Below, in pieces: positions 1 to 11,313 of a stretch of DNA of 64,000 nucleotides; within the stretch, counting starts at the first letter, position 1; each line of letters begins with the position of its first letter. The notes under the pieces were generated by a model. The model did no database searches, was not told where the DNA came from, and saw nothing but the letters and a program-made list of their open reading frames with translations. This stretch comes from Nissolia schottii (lineage: Eukaryota; Streptophyta; Magnoliopsida; Fabales; Fabaceae): positions 1,304,438 through 1,368,437 of the forward strand of contig QANU01013744.1 in assembly GCA_003254905.1 (NCBI GenBank), written 5' to 3'. Made by a program: the position numbers and the translations under genes.

Positions 1-265
1 GTGGATAAGGCATTGGTCTGAATGACAGAGGTCTTGGGTTTGAGTTTAGTAAGCACAAATGAACATTTGTGATTAAACGCTTGGCCTGTTTCATTGATCT
101 TCTGATCCTGACCTGTTCCCACTCCTAATGAGAGTACATTATTTTGTCTTTTATGCATGCTCTTTTATGAAGAAATTTAAATTTAAATAGAAATGTGTAA
201 TACAACGTGGGTCCCACCATATGTGATATTTTGAATAGAAAAGATTTTGTTAGGACTACTCATCT

Positions 266-271
<6 letters not shown>

Positions 272-307
<36 letters not shown>
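272..307. repeat. (TA)n microsatellite
   Basis: Uninterrupted run of about 17 TA dinucleotides read directly from the sequence. It can form a hairpin and is likely length-polymorphic. Confidence 0.9.
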
Positions 308-309
<2 letters not shown>

Positions 310-1309
310 AATAGATAGATATCTTATATTTTCGAAAACTGATATGATTTTAATTGAATTAGTGATTTAGAATAGAATATATCAATTAAATAGGATTTTT
401 TTACATTGCAGTTAGACATAAATCATTGTTTTGAGGTATTTAATCTTAATATCTTAATCTCAACATGTAACATTTAATATTTGAGGTATTTATCTCTTAA
501 AAAATTGTTAAAATTGTAAGGTATTGACACATTTAATACCTTAATTTAAAATGATTTTTAATGAATTCAAATTTCACATTTAAGAAAACATTTTCCCCCT
601 AATTTTAGAATTATTCATTCCTTAAAAAAAATCAACTATTCATAATTATTTTTATTTTGAATTACATTACAGATCAACATTAATTTTGTAATTGTTTTTA
701 TGATTTTTAGTCCTCTCATCACCTAATGTTTATGAACTAGTTTTAGTCGTCTCATCAAATTTAAGATTTTTCATTGTTTTCCAAATTTAAATAACGGTAA
801 GCTGAATTTTGGAGGTTTTTTTTTATTTATTTTATGGAGGAGATGCGTGTTTATGGTTATAATAGATGAAATGATAGTTGTTATGAGTATTATTAGTGTG
901 TGTTGTGTGGCTAAATGTTAGAGATGTAATGGTGGTTATAATGACAGTGTTATGTAAAGGTGGTGATGGTAAAGTTGGTGAAGATGTTTATTGAATGATG
1001 AGAGGGCTTAGAAAGAAGAAGTTAGTGTGTTGCCAATTTTTTGGTGGATATTTGTTCTCAAATTTAATTAGTAATGAAATATTTTTAATTAATAAAAAGT
1101 ATAAAATAAATGAATAAAAAAATAAAAATTAAAGGTCATTTAGAATGTTTAGTATTTGAAATAAAGAATAAGACGATAATGTTATATTTTTTAGATTTAA
1201 TTAATAAATTATATTTTATATTTCATATTTAATTAATAAAAATTATTAAATAAATGAATTAAAAAAAATAAAAGTAACTATTATTTAGAAGGTAAAATTA
1301 AGATGATGT

Positions 1310-1435
1310 TTGAGGATCAAATTTCTGTAAAAAAACATCTTTATAGGATTGAGGATCAAATTAAGGTCAAAATGTAAAATTAAAATAAATTGATATTTGA
1401 GGATCAAATTAAGTTGATGTTTGAGGATCAAATTT
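1310..1435. repeat. Cluster of 'gaggatcaaatt' direct repeats
   Basis: The phrase occurs four times in about 125 bp, partly preceded by 'tgatgttt' or 'tgatattt'. This is a local degenerate direct repeat of unknown family. Confidence 0.5.
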
Positions 1436-1844
1436 ATATTAATTTTAAAGTACATGCTAAAATTTGTATATCATAAAAGGTAAAATTATCATTTGTCGTA
1501 TACGCTTTTTTATATTGATTAATCTTGAATATAATTTAATATTGTGCATTTCAGATTGAATACTTTGATTTAATACTGTAATTTAATATCAAATTTATAC
1601 TTTAATTAATAAAAATAATTAAATAAATGAAATAAAAAATGGAAAGTAAATATTTTTTCAGAATGCGTAGAATTGCTAAAATTTAAAATTGAGAAATGTG
1701 AAATAAGTTCTATTTATAATAGTAACTCAATTTTAGTACAAAAGAATGATGATGATATAATATGATAGCATTATTTTGCACATTTACATTAATCACAATT
1801 AAGCGAAAAAAAAAAAAGGTGGAAGTCATAAGTAACCTTCCCCT

Positions 1845-1984
1845 CCAAAGGAAGGACGTGGGCCAGATGGGCTAACACAAAGCCAATCTCGGGCCCAATA
1901 GGTCCAAACCCGCAAAGTACAGCTCGCCGCTATAAAAATAAACCAGACCCTCACGACCCTAATCTACACAGTGGATGTGAGGCG
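1845..1984 (+). promoter_or_regulatory. Core promoter and 5' leader of the PABP-like gene
   Basis: A TATA box (tataaaaata, 1931-1940) lies about 45 bp before the start codon. Upstream are GGGCCCA-type sites (1891-1897 and a GGGCCAG near 1860), and a telo-box-like ACCCTAATC sits at 1956-1964. GGGCC and telo-box motifs together are typical of plant translation-machinery promoters. A start-stop uORF (ATG TGA) lies at 1975-1980, four bases before the main ATG. The elements are seen; their activity is inferred. Confidence 0.55.
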
Positions 1985-2780
1985 ATGACGCAGATTCAGG
2001 ACCCCGCGTTGTATCCTACGCCGTTGTACGTCGGCAATCTCGACACTGAGGTCAACGACGGGCAGCTCTATGACCTGTTCAACCAGATCGGGCAAGTCAT
2101 CTCGGTTCGGCTCTGCAGAGACGTGGTCTCGCGTCGATCTCTCGGTTACGGATATGTCAATTACAGTAACCGTCGGGATGGTAAGCGCGCTCTCTCGCTC
2201 TCTCTCTCTCTCTAGAGAAATAGCCTGTTACCAAACATGCGGCTAATCTTGTGTTCTACGCGTGTTCACCCAGCGGCAAGAGCAATTGATGAGCTGAATT
2301 CTACTCCGCTGAACAACAAGCCCATTAGGGTCATGTATTCTATTCACAATAATATTCGCAGGAGTACTATTCGCAAGAATAGTGCTCGTAAGAGTAGTAT
2401 TTGCCAGAGCGCTGCTGCAAATATTTTTATCAAGGTCCCCCCATTACCCCTCTGCCTAGTTTGCTATACTTTATAATAATAATAAAGTCTACTAAAAAAG
2501 TTTTGGTTGTCTTTTCAATTGACTTATTCGAACTTTCGATTCTTTGAACCTTACATTTTCCTTGATTCTATTGGTGTTGCAGGATTTGGACAAGGCAATT
2601 GATCACGCAACTTTACATGATACTTTTTCTTCTTTTGGACATATTCTTTCTTGTAAAATTGCCACTGATGCTTCTGGTCAGTCGAAAGGCTATGGTTTTG
2701 TTCAATTCGACAACAAAGAATCCGCACAGAATGCAATTGAGAAGCTCAATAGCATGCTCATCAATGATAAATATGTCTAA
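1985..2780 (+). CDS. Truncated poly(A)-binding-protein-like gene (RRM1 plus most of RRM2)
   Basis: Three exons join cleanly with GT/AG borders: 1985-2180, 2274-2434 and 2583-2780, giving 184 residues. Intron phases are 1 and 0. The product matches the N-terminus of cytosolic poly(A)-binding proteins, which bind mRNA poly(A) tails and eIF4G. RRM1 has RNP2 LYVGNL (14-19) and RNP1 LGYGYVNY (53-60); RRM2 has RNP2 IFIKDL (116-121) and RNP1 KGYGFVQF (154-161). Usual family length is over 600 residues with four RRMs and a C-terminal MLLE domain. Here a TAA stop falls in the last strand of RRM2 and the sequence beyond is unrelated. The linker between the RRMs carries extra Ser/Arg/Lys-rich residues (about 96-111) that look like a local duplication. 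Intron 1 begins with a CT microsatellite. It could be a functional short paralogue or an expressed pseudogene; the promoter looks intact. Confidence 0.72.
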
Positions 2781-3765
2781 AATTTGAGACGGTGTGACAT
2801 GCATGTTTGTTTTTGTTGTAATGTAAGCAGATAAAACAGCAACTAAACAATCTGGGTTTGATTGGTTTTTAATTTCTTTTTCTGTGTTTCTTGTTTTAAG
2901 GATATTGTAAAAGGAATAGTGAAAATAATGAAAACAAGAAAATCTTGTTTTATATTTTCATTTTTTTTTACTTCTTTTTTTTTTCAAAAATCTCTTAAAA
3001 AAAGGGAAACGCCTGAAATAGAAATAAAATCAAACCATTTCAAAAAAGTTATCCTAAAATTAATTTTTATTATAAATATTTTAGGTCTAAGCTAAGTGCG
3101 TCCAAACATATATCTACTATCGAGCTCTTATTGCTAGACTTGAACTCGGTTAGTTGAAGTTTAGTAGACTTCTAATAACTATGGAGTAACTTGGTGACAT
3201 GCTAAGTTGAATAATATAAAATAGTAATTAAATAAACATATTAAATTTCATTTAAATAAACAAGTATATAATTTATTGTAATAAAAAGATGCATAGTTAG
3301 AGGTGTCTATAAGGGAGGGATTAGTCATTGGATTCATACCACTAATAATGACACATGTCATTTCTCTTTTATACTTCTTTCACTTCAGTTGTCACATGAC
3401 GTTTGTTTTCTTCTAAATTTTGGTTATTTTAATTTTTCATTGTTCAAATCCTTTTATATTCTTTAATTTTCTTCTAATATAGTCATTATATAATATTTCT
3501 CAAAAAAAATTAATATTAATATATCTATATACTAATATTAAACTTCTTCCACTATTTTAGTAAAGAGCATGATTTCCTTTCTTTTTTGCTAGTTTAGTTA
3601 TGACTTTTTAAATAACATAACAATTATATCATCATTTAACTTTAGATAATCTTTTCATTTACTTTACAGAGTTTGTTATGTAAGTAAATAAATAATATAT
3701 GAAATTTACTTATTATGAATAAATTAAAAGGAGAGAAACAAAACAATCATATTCAATACCCATTA
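2781..3765. other. Intergenic, nothing recognised
   Basis: AT-rich sequence with homopolymer runs. The one local ORF (2862-3095) is low complexity (Phe/Lys-rich) and is not credible. No RNA gene or regulatory site was recognised. Confidence 0.6.
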
Positions 3766-5102
3766 AAAAAAGACGGGTTAATTAAGTTTTTAGTCCCTGT
3801 AATATGAAAAAGTTTGGTCTTTGTCCCTCATTACAAGTTTTAGTCCCTGTAAAATGTGGAAGTTTGATTTTGGTCCCTGTGGACGGTTAGTGATCGACGG
3901 TGATGACGTGTCAGTTAACACCGCTGACGTGGCGTCACACGTGAACCCGCCACGTGGCGGAACCCATTTTTTCCTTGGGTCCAAACCGAACCGGCCTGAC
4001 CCGACCCAGTTCGAAAAAAAATAAATTTCCCCGAAATGTTAAAACCTAAATCCCCAAACCACCCACCCTTCATCATCATTGTGCTCTCCCTGTCGTTGCC
4101 CTCCCCCCATGGCATCGTCTTCCCCACGCCATCGTCGCCGCCGTAGTCGCCGCCGTCGCCGTCTCTCATGAAAGATTGGCTGTAATTAAACAGTATCTAT
4201 GTGTAGATCACGGCGTCGCGAATCACGTTCTCCAGAAAGATCTTCAGAATGCCACGTGTCTCCTCGTAGATGAGACCGCTGATGCGCTTCACGCCACCCC
4301 TACGAGCCAAACGACGAATCACTGGCTTCGTGATTCCTTGGATGTTGTTGCAGAGAACCTTATGGTGTCGTTTCGCTCCCCCTAACCTAATCCCTTTCCA
4401 CCCTTTCCGCGACCAGACATCTTGCTCTCAAAAACTCAATTAAGCAAAAAACACAACCTGAACAAGAGTAATTAGAACAATTAGAACGCAATAATACTGA
4501 ATTAAAATTGAGCTAAGCTAGATTAAGAAATTGTTTTCTGCAACAGAGGAAGAGGACGACGGAGAGGAGAGAAAGATGTCTGCGGGTCTCGATAGAGAGT
4601 GTGTGGCGTGCGGTGGAGAGTGGCGACGGCGAGACACGACTTGGTTGAGGTCGGGAGAGAGAGAAACGAGACGGCGACTTGGTTGAGGACGACGAGAGAG
4701 AGAAGAGAGAAGTCAAGACGAGACAGCGGCGGCAACGCGAGACGAGATAGAGAGACGACGACGGCGGCGACTGCGACGTGGGGAAGATGATGACGTGGGG
4801 GGGAGCGCGACGGCTGGGAGAGCACGATGATGATGAAGGGTGGGGGCTTTGGGGATGATGAATAGTAGTGAAACCCTAAACATTTGGGGGAAATTTTTTT
4901 TTTGAACCGGGTCGAGTCAGGCCGGTTCGGTTCGGACCTAAGGAAAAAATGGGTTCCGCCACGTGGCGGGTCAACGTGTGACGCCACATCAGCGACGTTA
5001 ATTAACACATCATCACCGTCCATAACCAACTGTCCATAGGGACCATAATCGAACTTCCACATTTTGCAGGGATTAAAAACTTAATTAACAAAAAAAAAAG
5101 AC
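3766..5102. mobile_element. Pack-MULE-like element with long terminal inverted repeats
   Basis: The left end (from about 3775) and the right end (to about 5093) are long inverted repeats of roughly 250-300 bp. Both contain, in matching order, 'gttaattaagttttta', 'tccctg', 'aaatgtggaagtt', 'gccacgtggcggaaccc' and 'ccgaaccggcctgac'. The left copy carries an extra tandem duplication of its 'ttttagtccctgta' segment. Candidate 9-bp target duplications 'aaaaaagac' flank it at 3766-3774 and 5094-5102, although the A-run weakens that call. Long inverted termini and a 9-bp duplication fit Mutator-like elements. No transposase is present, so it is non-autonomous. The interior carries a histone H4 fragment. 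ORFs lying within the termini are by-products of GC-rich sequence. Confidence 0.72.
4197..4420 (-). pseudogene. Histone H4 gene fragment captured inside the MULE-like element
   Basis: Read on the minus strand from ATG at 4420, the translation opens with the H4 start [12 protein letters not shown]. One missing base near codon 13 then breaks the frame. In the next frame H4 continues through recognisable motifs ([38 protein letters not shown]). A stop (TAG, 4197-4199) follows the position of residue 73 or so of the normal 103. The C-terminal histone-fold helix is lost. H4 is a core nucleosome histone; this copy cannot make a normal one. The minus-strand sequence before the ATG (about 4421-4500) may be captured H4 5' leader. 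The surrounding inverted termini explain its presence. Confidence 0.85.
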
Positions 5103-5559
5103 TTTATCTCTTATCTTCTTATTCGGAATGATGTAAAATAATAAATAAAAAAAAGACAAAGTCAAAAAATACCAAAATGTAACAAAAAATTATTAAATAA
5201 CAATTGGCATACCATTGTTAGAAGCTAATACAAATCACATGTAATATTTAATATGATCCACATATTTTATCCGATCACTTCGGTTCAATATTGTTTTTAG
5301 AATGCCAATTCAATATTGGACTTTTGCACATGATCATCATAAAAAAAAGGCGGTAACACCTTCCCTACTCATGTTTTTTTTTTTACAAAACTGATGGAGA
5401 AAATAAACACACAGCCTGGGGAAAAGAATGAGAGAAAATGAAGAAGAGAAGAAAAAGTGAATAAATGATGTGTAATTTCCTTTACATCTTTAGTATTTGT
5501 AAAACTTGTTTCTCTTGTTAACTTATTTTAAAAAAAAAAAAATAATTTGAGAGGTGTTA
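5103..5559. other. Intergenic, nothing recognised
   Basis: AT-rich spacer with A-runs (5345, 5530). No ORF or motif supports a gene. Confidence 0.6.
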
Positions 5560-6330
5560 AAATTGCCACTTAATTTAGCAATTTCAGTCACCTGTCCAAT
5601 CGAAGAGTTACATTATGGCAAGATTCTAAAATTGTTACATGTTCTGGCAATTTCATACACCTGCTGCGACAACTTTTTATTTTTTTAATTAAAAGTATTG
5701 AAATTACCATTTGTTTGAATAATTTCAATATCTCCGTCTATATTATTTTAAAAACGTTTACGGACAAAAGTTTATTATGGATCCCTTATAAAGTAATTTT
5801 CTATATGGCGCTCGTTCAAATTACTGGCAAATTTTTTTCAGGAACGTACTTAGACATGCTTTTTGACGTGATGTTCGTTCGTACATGCCTGTCTAAGTAT
5901 ACAATTTTTTATTTTGGTTACATTTTTAAAAAAACTAATACTATTTGTCTACAGGGATCACAGGGCCACAAGTCACAGGCTTTTGACATTAAGGTGGGTG
6001 TGGGGTGAATTCCGAATATATGGGTTAGAATGAGGAATTACGAAAGTGTGTGGCAAATTTTTGAAATTGACACTGTGCAAGGCGATTTCAGAAAATTCGA
6101 AAATAATAATAAATATTTTCAAATGTCTGAAATTGTCACAGGGAGTGCCGATTTCAGAGTCTGAAATCTCCACTCCTATGTCGATTTGAAATTTAAAAAA
6201 ATAAAAAAAATTCAAAAGTCTGAAATCGCCACCCCCTGTGACGATTTCAGAATTTAAAAAAATAAAAAAATAATTTCAAATGTCTGAAAATTGTCACAAG
6301 GGGTGGCGATTTCAGACAAAATACTCACAC
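5560..6330. repeat. Degenerate dyad-repeat cluster (TCTGAAATYG...CRATTTCAGA units)
   Basis: Units with internal dyad symmetry recur, clearest at about 6053-6095, 6124-6170, 6212-6250 and 6283-6318. In each, a 'tctgaaat' arm is followed 15-25 bases later by its reverse complement 'atttcaga'. More worn versions ('aaattgccac', 'ggcaatttca') begin near 5560. Each unit could fold as a hairpin. The family is not recognised. Confidence 0.6.
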
Positions 6331-6394
6331 ATTCATAATTTTTTTGAATGGACCATATTATGAGATTACAAATTCATTATGGTCATAGATATGT

Positions 6395-7140
6395 AAATAA
6401 TCCACAAGTCACACCAACCAATACATGCATCCCTCCTACCTTCACTTTCCTTTGCTACGTGTACCTATCAACCAAAAGCAATTATAATTATATTTGAGTT
6501 TAATTTTGATGAATTAATTGTATAAAAATTTTTATTCAATTGTCTAATATTTTTTTATGTTTAAATAATTTTTTAAAGAATGGAGGTAATAATAAATTAT
6601 GTTTACGTACGTGTTAATATATAATTAAATGATAATATATTGCATAAGTATTCTAATTAAATCCATTATAGCGTGCTGGTGACCTTCTTGCCTCAAACTA
6701 TCTCTATTCTTTGAATTCAAAGACCGCAAAACACCAAACATGCCTGAGAAAGTGTGGCAATTGGCAAACACTATTCTTCTAAGTGTATTTTAGATCAAAT
6801 TTCTTGAGCTCCATCCACATTACCCCTTTCAATACTGACTAGATCTGTGTGCTTAATAGGAAAGTCCATTGCTTTTCCTCTCAAGATTCCAGCACAATTT
6901 TAGCGCTTCGCCTACCATAATTGTAGCCGATGTCATCTTGAAGTCACGCCAGACAAACTCATCTGCAATCATTCTTCAATCAACGTTAAACTTAAAGAAA
7001 AATTGAAGGTTTGGAAATTTATTTCTACGCCATATGCCCATATAGAATAAGAAACCTTAATGAATGGAAAATTGCCGTCTCAACAGCTCCAAAGTAATTC
7101 TCAACTTGAGGCAAGAATATGTGACATTATCCATCGTTTG
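6395..7140. repeat. Duplicated block X, left copy (paralogous to 46810-47350)
   Basis: The order of shared segments matches 46810-47350: 'caccaaccaatacatgcatc', then 'tcaaccaaaagcaa', 'tcttgagctcc', 'ccagcacaattttag', 'ctctgcaatc', 'atttctac', and 'caccaaagtagttctcaatttgag' in slightly different forms. Both copies are moderately diverged. In the other copy this block directly precedes the 3' flank of TNL-D. The minus strand reads for a short way as coding-like, with different stops in the two copies, so it may include a decayed gene that I do not recognise. Confidence 0.7.
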
Positions 7141-8369
7141 ATCAACCTCTTTGTAAAGAATTTGCAAGAGGAAGTAAGAAAAATGGTTCTGTATTTCTCT
7201 CTGTGTTCTACCCAACAAGTGGAAGCTTTATATAATGAGAAGGGAATTTGGTGGGTTTGTGCAAGAAGCAACCCGAATTGCTCAAATTTGGGGTTTTAGG
7301 GTTTCTGAAAATTTCCTAATTTGGGGTTTTTTTTAATTTCTGCCCATTCCCACCATAACTGTTGTTAAATGTTGTTGTTTGGGTTGATTGTAAAGAATTT
7401 GATGTATTAGGAAGAGGAAACCTGAATTAAGGTTCCGTATGGGGGATTTTCCATTTCCTTGCCATACATGAAACCGAATTGCTGTTGCTTGGGTCAAATG
7501 GGGAACGCATTTTATGCAGGAAAAATTGAGGATAGGCATAAGAAAAATGCGTGCGGCATTTGCTGTTACTTATTTCATGATTGGAAATTTGGTTTTTGTT
7601 TTCTCCCTAAGTTGGAAGAACTGGTTCTGAATAGGAAACTCTCCATGATTTAAAATGCTTAAATGATGTTAGATAAGTGGAAACCAGTTTGTGGTATGCA
7701 TAATTGCTGTTCTCATTATAACACACTATCTTGTGCTTGATTTGACTGTTGGGCATGTGTGTCATGCTTTGGTTTTTGTGAAAGAATGCTCCTAATTGGT
7801 TGTACTAATTTTAGGTGCAGTGCAGTGTTGTAAAGACATAGATGTGATCAAATTGTTTTTGATTCTTGCTTGAATGTAATAAATAAATACTGGTGCTGGC
7901 TGTGGTATGATTGGATTATGAGAAGTGTGTAATGTTGCCATGCTTTGCTTGGACTTTATGTTTCTTTTTCGAAAAATGAGAAAGTACATGCATTGATTTC
8001 AAGGGAAATTTTGAATAGAAAATAACATTAGGCAGGTGAAAGTTTTGAATGTAGGCAATAAGGTTTTTAATTAATTAAGAAATTTTCCCTGTTATGTTTC
8101 AAATTCCTTGAAAAAATGCTTATGTCCCCAAACATCGAACTTGGTTGCTGCTATGCATAAAGGATGATGAAATTGGTTTAATGAAATAATGATGCATGTT
8201 TGGGATGGTGTGGCTGTTGATTGCTTGGGAATGGTTGGTTTATGTGCACTAATTCAAGCCTTTAGGAGTTAACAATGGTATTGATTAAGGACTGATTTTG
8301 ATACTGTTTGTTTGGAAACTCTCCATTCTACCTAAGGTGTTAATTTGAGGCAACCTAGAATTCTTCTTT
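7141..8369. other. Intergenic, nothing recognised
   Basis: The plus strand is rich in T and G with GGGGTTTT runs near 7290-7330. ORFs are under 80 codons and no domain is recognised. It ends at a 5-bp target duplication of the adjacent LTR element. Confidence 0.5.
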
Positions 8370-8374
8370 GAGGC

Positions 8375-8905
8375 TGTTAGAACTGGTACCAAGGGAAAGA
8401 AAATAGCTGAAATATCCTCTGTATTTTATTAAGAAAAAAATTGAAATTTCAGTAAGAAATTCAGGTCAGAACTTACAAGAAGAAAAATAACAGAATACTC
8501 ACATAAAATAGCAAAAGTAAAGTCTGGGAGTAAGGTTCCCTCGGCTCTCCTATTTTCCACTCAAGTTCTGTTCGGATGCTGCTCCTCTTGCCTCCAGTCT
8601 GGACTTATACTGTATAATAGGAAAGAATCAAGGGGTGAGGCTTGATTTTTTCTTAGAATCCCTCACTTTCCTATCCCTTCTCTGATTTATTTGTTAAATC
8701 CTGATCTGCTGCTAATCAATCTCGGTTTCCTCCCCTTATTTCTCCTAAATAATATCTGTTGCTCATCCATTAGTTTCCTAATTTGTTGCCTATTAATTCT
8801 TTATTTCCCTTTCCCTTTCTGTATTTTCTGGAGTAATGAAAAGGAAAAGGAATTATTTTCCTTCCTTTTTGATTATCCAACTCAGCTTCAGCTGGGTATG
8901 TAACA
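8375..8905 (-). repeat. 3' LTR of the gypsy element
   Basis: A 531-bp repeat with TG/CA ends and matched terminal inverted pentamers (TGTTA/TAACA). It contains an AATAAA-rich central region and is nearly collinear with 10808-11313. Confidence 0.85.
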
Positions 8906-8925
8906 ATACCTGCCCCTTGATTTTT

Positions 8926-10800
8926 TCATTTGAGCAATACTTCCAACTGGCCTGCCTCATTTTTTCGAACGACCATGATTTCTTGTGGTTTGACTTGTAA
9001 TTCATATTCCTCGGTAAGGGCAGCGGAGAGAGGTTGGACCTGCCCTGTTGTTGGTGTGACACATTTCTTAAGTTGAGACACGTGGAAGACTGGATGAACT
9101 CGAGCTCCTTTTGGTAGACACATCTTATAGGCCGCTGGTCCAATTTTCTCGAGAATTTTGAATGGACCATTGAACCTTGCATTCAGTTTTTGATTTACCT
9201 GTTTTGCCAAGGTCTTCATGCGATACGGTTGTAGCTTGAGGTAGACCTGTTCGCCTGGCTCAAATGTTACGTCTCTTCTCTTCTTGTCTGCATATGTCCG
9301 CATGCGGTTTTGGGCAGTCTCTAGTTGGAAATGGAGTTTATCCAACATCTCGTTTCTTTCTTCCATGAGGTTTCTAACTTCTTCGGCCGCACTTCTCCTC
9401 CTCCTTTTAATAGAATTGGGGGTTCCCTACTGTAGAGAGCCCTGAAGGGAGTCATTTTTGTAGAGCCATGATAATTGGTATTGTACCAATATTCTACCCA
9501 ATTCGACCATCACGGCCATTGTTTTGGTTTAAATCTTGTGAAGCACCGAATATAAGTTTCCATGCATTTGTTAACTGCTTCGTTTTGTCCGTCTGTTTGG
9601 GGGTGATGGGCGGAGCTCATTTTGAGGGTTGTTCCTGCTGCTTTGAAGATTTCAGACCAGAAAGTGCTGATAAACAACCTGTCACGGTCTAAAATGATGG
9701 AATTTGGGAAGCCATGGAGCTTTACAACTTCTTTGACAAACAACTCTGCTACTTCCTTTGCTTAATAAGGGTGACTCAAGGGAAAAAAATGGGCATATTT
9801 TGTTAAGCTATCAACCACGACAAAAATGGAGTCTTTCCCTTGTGCTTTTGGGAGACCTCCTATGAAATCCATGGCGATATCTGACCAAACGTTCGATGGG
9901 ATCGGAAGAGGTTGCAACAGCCCTGCGGCAGTCAAGGTGGAATGTTTATTTCGCTGGCAGATTTCACAGTGTTTCACATGGTCCATTATCCTTCTCTTCA
10001 TCCCTTCCCAATAAACAATAGCTAAAATTCTTTTATAAGTGCGAAAAAATCCTGAATGACCTCCTAGTTTGGTATCATGGAATTCATATAATAGCTTAGG
10101 AATTAATTTTGAAGTCTTGGGAATTACCAGGCGGCCTTGATGCAGGAGCCGTCCATTCTTCAGCGTGTACCCCGCAGGAACTTCTTTTTCTGTTAGCAAA
10201 TTCCGGAGTATATTGCTGAGTTTTGGGTCAAGCTGAACCTCCTTCTCTAGTCCGTCCCATTCTCTTGCTGAGACCATGGAAATGGCAGAAAATTGGAATT
10301 TTCTGGAGTGTGCATCTGCTACCCGATTCTCTCTCCTTGCCTTGTAATTAATTTCGAAATCAAACCCTAGCAGCTTGTTCATCCATTTTTGTTATTCCTT
10401 GCCCCCAATCCTTTGTTCCAGCAGGAATTTCAGACTCTTTTGGTCGGTATAAACAGTGAACTGCTGCCCCAAAAGGTAATGCCGCCATTTCTGAATTGCT
10501 AACACCATAGCCATTAGCTTCCCTCTTGTAGTAAGAAAGCTCCTATTCCTTTACCTGAGGCGTATGTTTCTACAATGAAGGGTTTGGAAAAAGATGGAAC
10601 AGCGAGTACCGGAATGGTTATCATGACTGTCTTAAGCTATTCAAACGCTGTTTGTGCCTCAGGACTCCACTTGAATTGATCATTCTTCAAAAGTTGTGTT
10701 AGTGGCCAAGCTATTCTTCCATAGTTTTGCACGAACCGCCGGTAGTACCCTGTTAAGCCAAGAAAACCCCTTAGCCCCTTGAGGTCCTTAGGGCGGGGCC
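8926..10800 (-). pseudogene. Partial pol polyprotein (RT tail, RNase H, integrase)
   Basis: Reading the minus strand from the right, the order is: end of reverse transcriptase ([14 protein letters not shown] near 10750, with an in-frame TAG near 10637); RNase H ([11 protein letters not shown] near 10440, ending KARRENRVADAHSR); integrase zinc domain (HDTKLGGH ... CEIC, about 10040-9965); integrase core with DFIGGLPKA and the later HPQTDGQ; and the C-terminal GPF..I and HPVFHVSQLK motif with a chromodomain-like tail (PQEIMVVRKN). Stops and frame breaks at about 9750, 10390 and 10637 make it non-functional. The tail suggests a chromovirus-type gypsy lineage; that is inference. Confidence 0.85.
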
Positions 10801-10807
10801 ATTTGGG

Positions 10808-11313
10808 TGAAAATAGCTAAAATATCCTCTGTATTTTATTAAGAAAAAACTGAAATTCCAGTGGGGAATTCAGGTCAGAACTTACAAGAAGAAAAATAAT
10901 AGAAAACTCACATAAAATAGCAAAAGTAAAGTCTGGGAGTAAGATTCCCTTGGCCCTCCTATTTTCCACTCAAGTTCTGTTCGGATGCTGCTCCTCTTGC
11001 CTCCAGTCTGCACTTATACTGTATAATAGGAAAGAATCAAGGGGTGAAGCTTGATTTTCTCCCGGAATCCCTTACTTTTCTATCCCTTCTCTAATTTATT
11101 TATTAAATCTTGATCTGCTGCTAATCAATCTCGGTTTCCTGCCCTTATTTCTCCTAATTAATATCTGCTGCTCATCGATTAGTTTCCTGATTTGTTGCCC
11201 ATTAATTCTTTATTTCCCTTTCCTTTCTGTATTTTCTGGAGTAATGAAAAGGAAAATGAATTATTTTCCTTCCTTTTTGATTATCCAACTCAGCTTCAGC
11301 TGGGTATGTAACA
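10808..11313 (-). repeat. 5' LTR of the gypsy element, 3' edge deleted
   Basis: Collinear with 8375-8905 from 'gaaaatagct' to 'gggtatgtaaca'. The segment equivalent to 8375-8405 is missing at the deletion join with pol. Confidence 0.85.

Larger units (their letters stand above)
1..1844. other. AT-rich intergenic stretch, no gene seen
   Basis: No open reading frame of note and no recognisable domain on either strand. It holds a TA-dinucleotide microsatellite (about 272-307) and a group of short repeated phrases 'gaggatcaaatt' (about 1310-1435) that resemble worn non-autonomous transposon sequence. Confidence 0.6.
8375..11313 (-). mobile_element. Ty3/gypsy LTR retrotransposon, internally deleted, minus orientation
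   Basis: Two long terminal repeats flank a partial pol gene. The left LTR is 8375-8905 (TGTTA...TAACA) and the right is about 10808-11313. A 5-bp target duplication GAGGC sits at 8370-8374 and 11314-11318. A purine tract (minus strand, about 8906-8930) abuts the left LTR, so the left LTR is the 3' LTR. The right LTR lacks about the last 30 bp seen in the left one and joins directly to reverse transcriptase sequence. One deletion therefore removed the LTR edge, primer site, gag, protease and most of reverse transcriptase. By eye the LTRs differ at roughly 5-6% of positions, suggesting a moderately old insertion. Confidence 0.88.

Noticed and set aside
4523..5062. 179-codon minus-strand ORF
   Set aside because: It spans the right inverted terminus and adjoining Ser/Pro/Leu-rich low-complexity sequence of the MULE-like element. 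A shorter version appears in the left terminus, and no domain is present.
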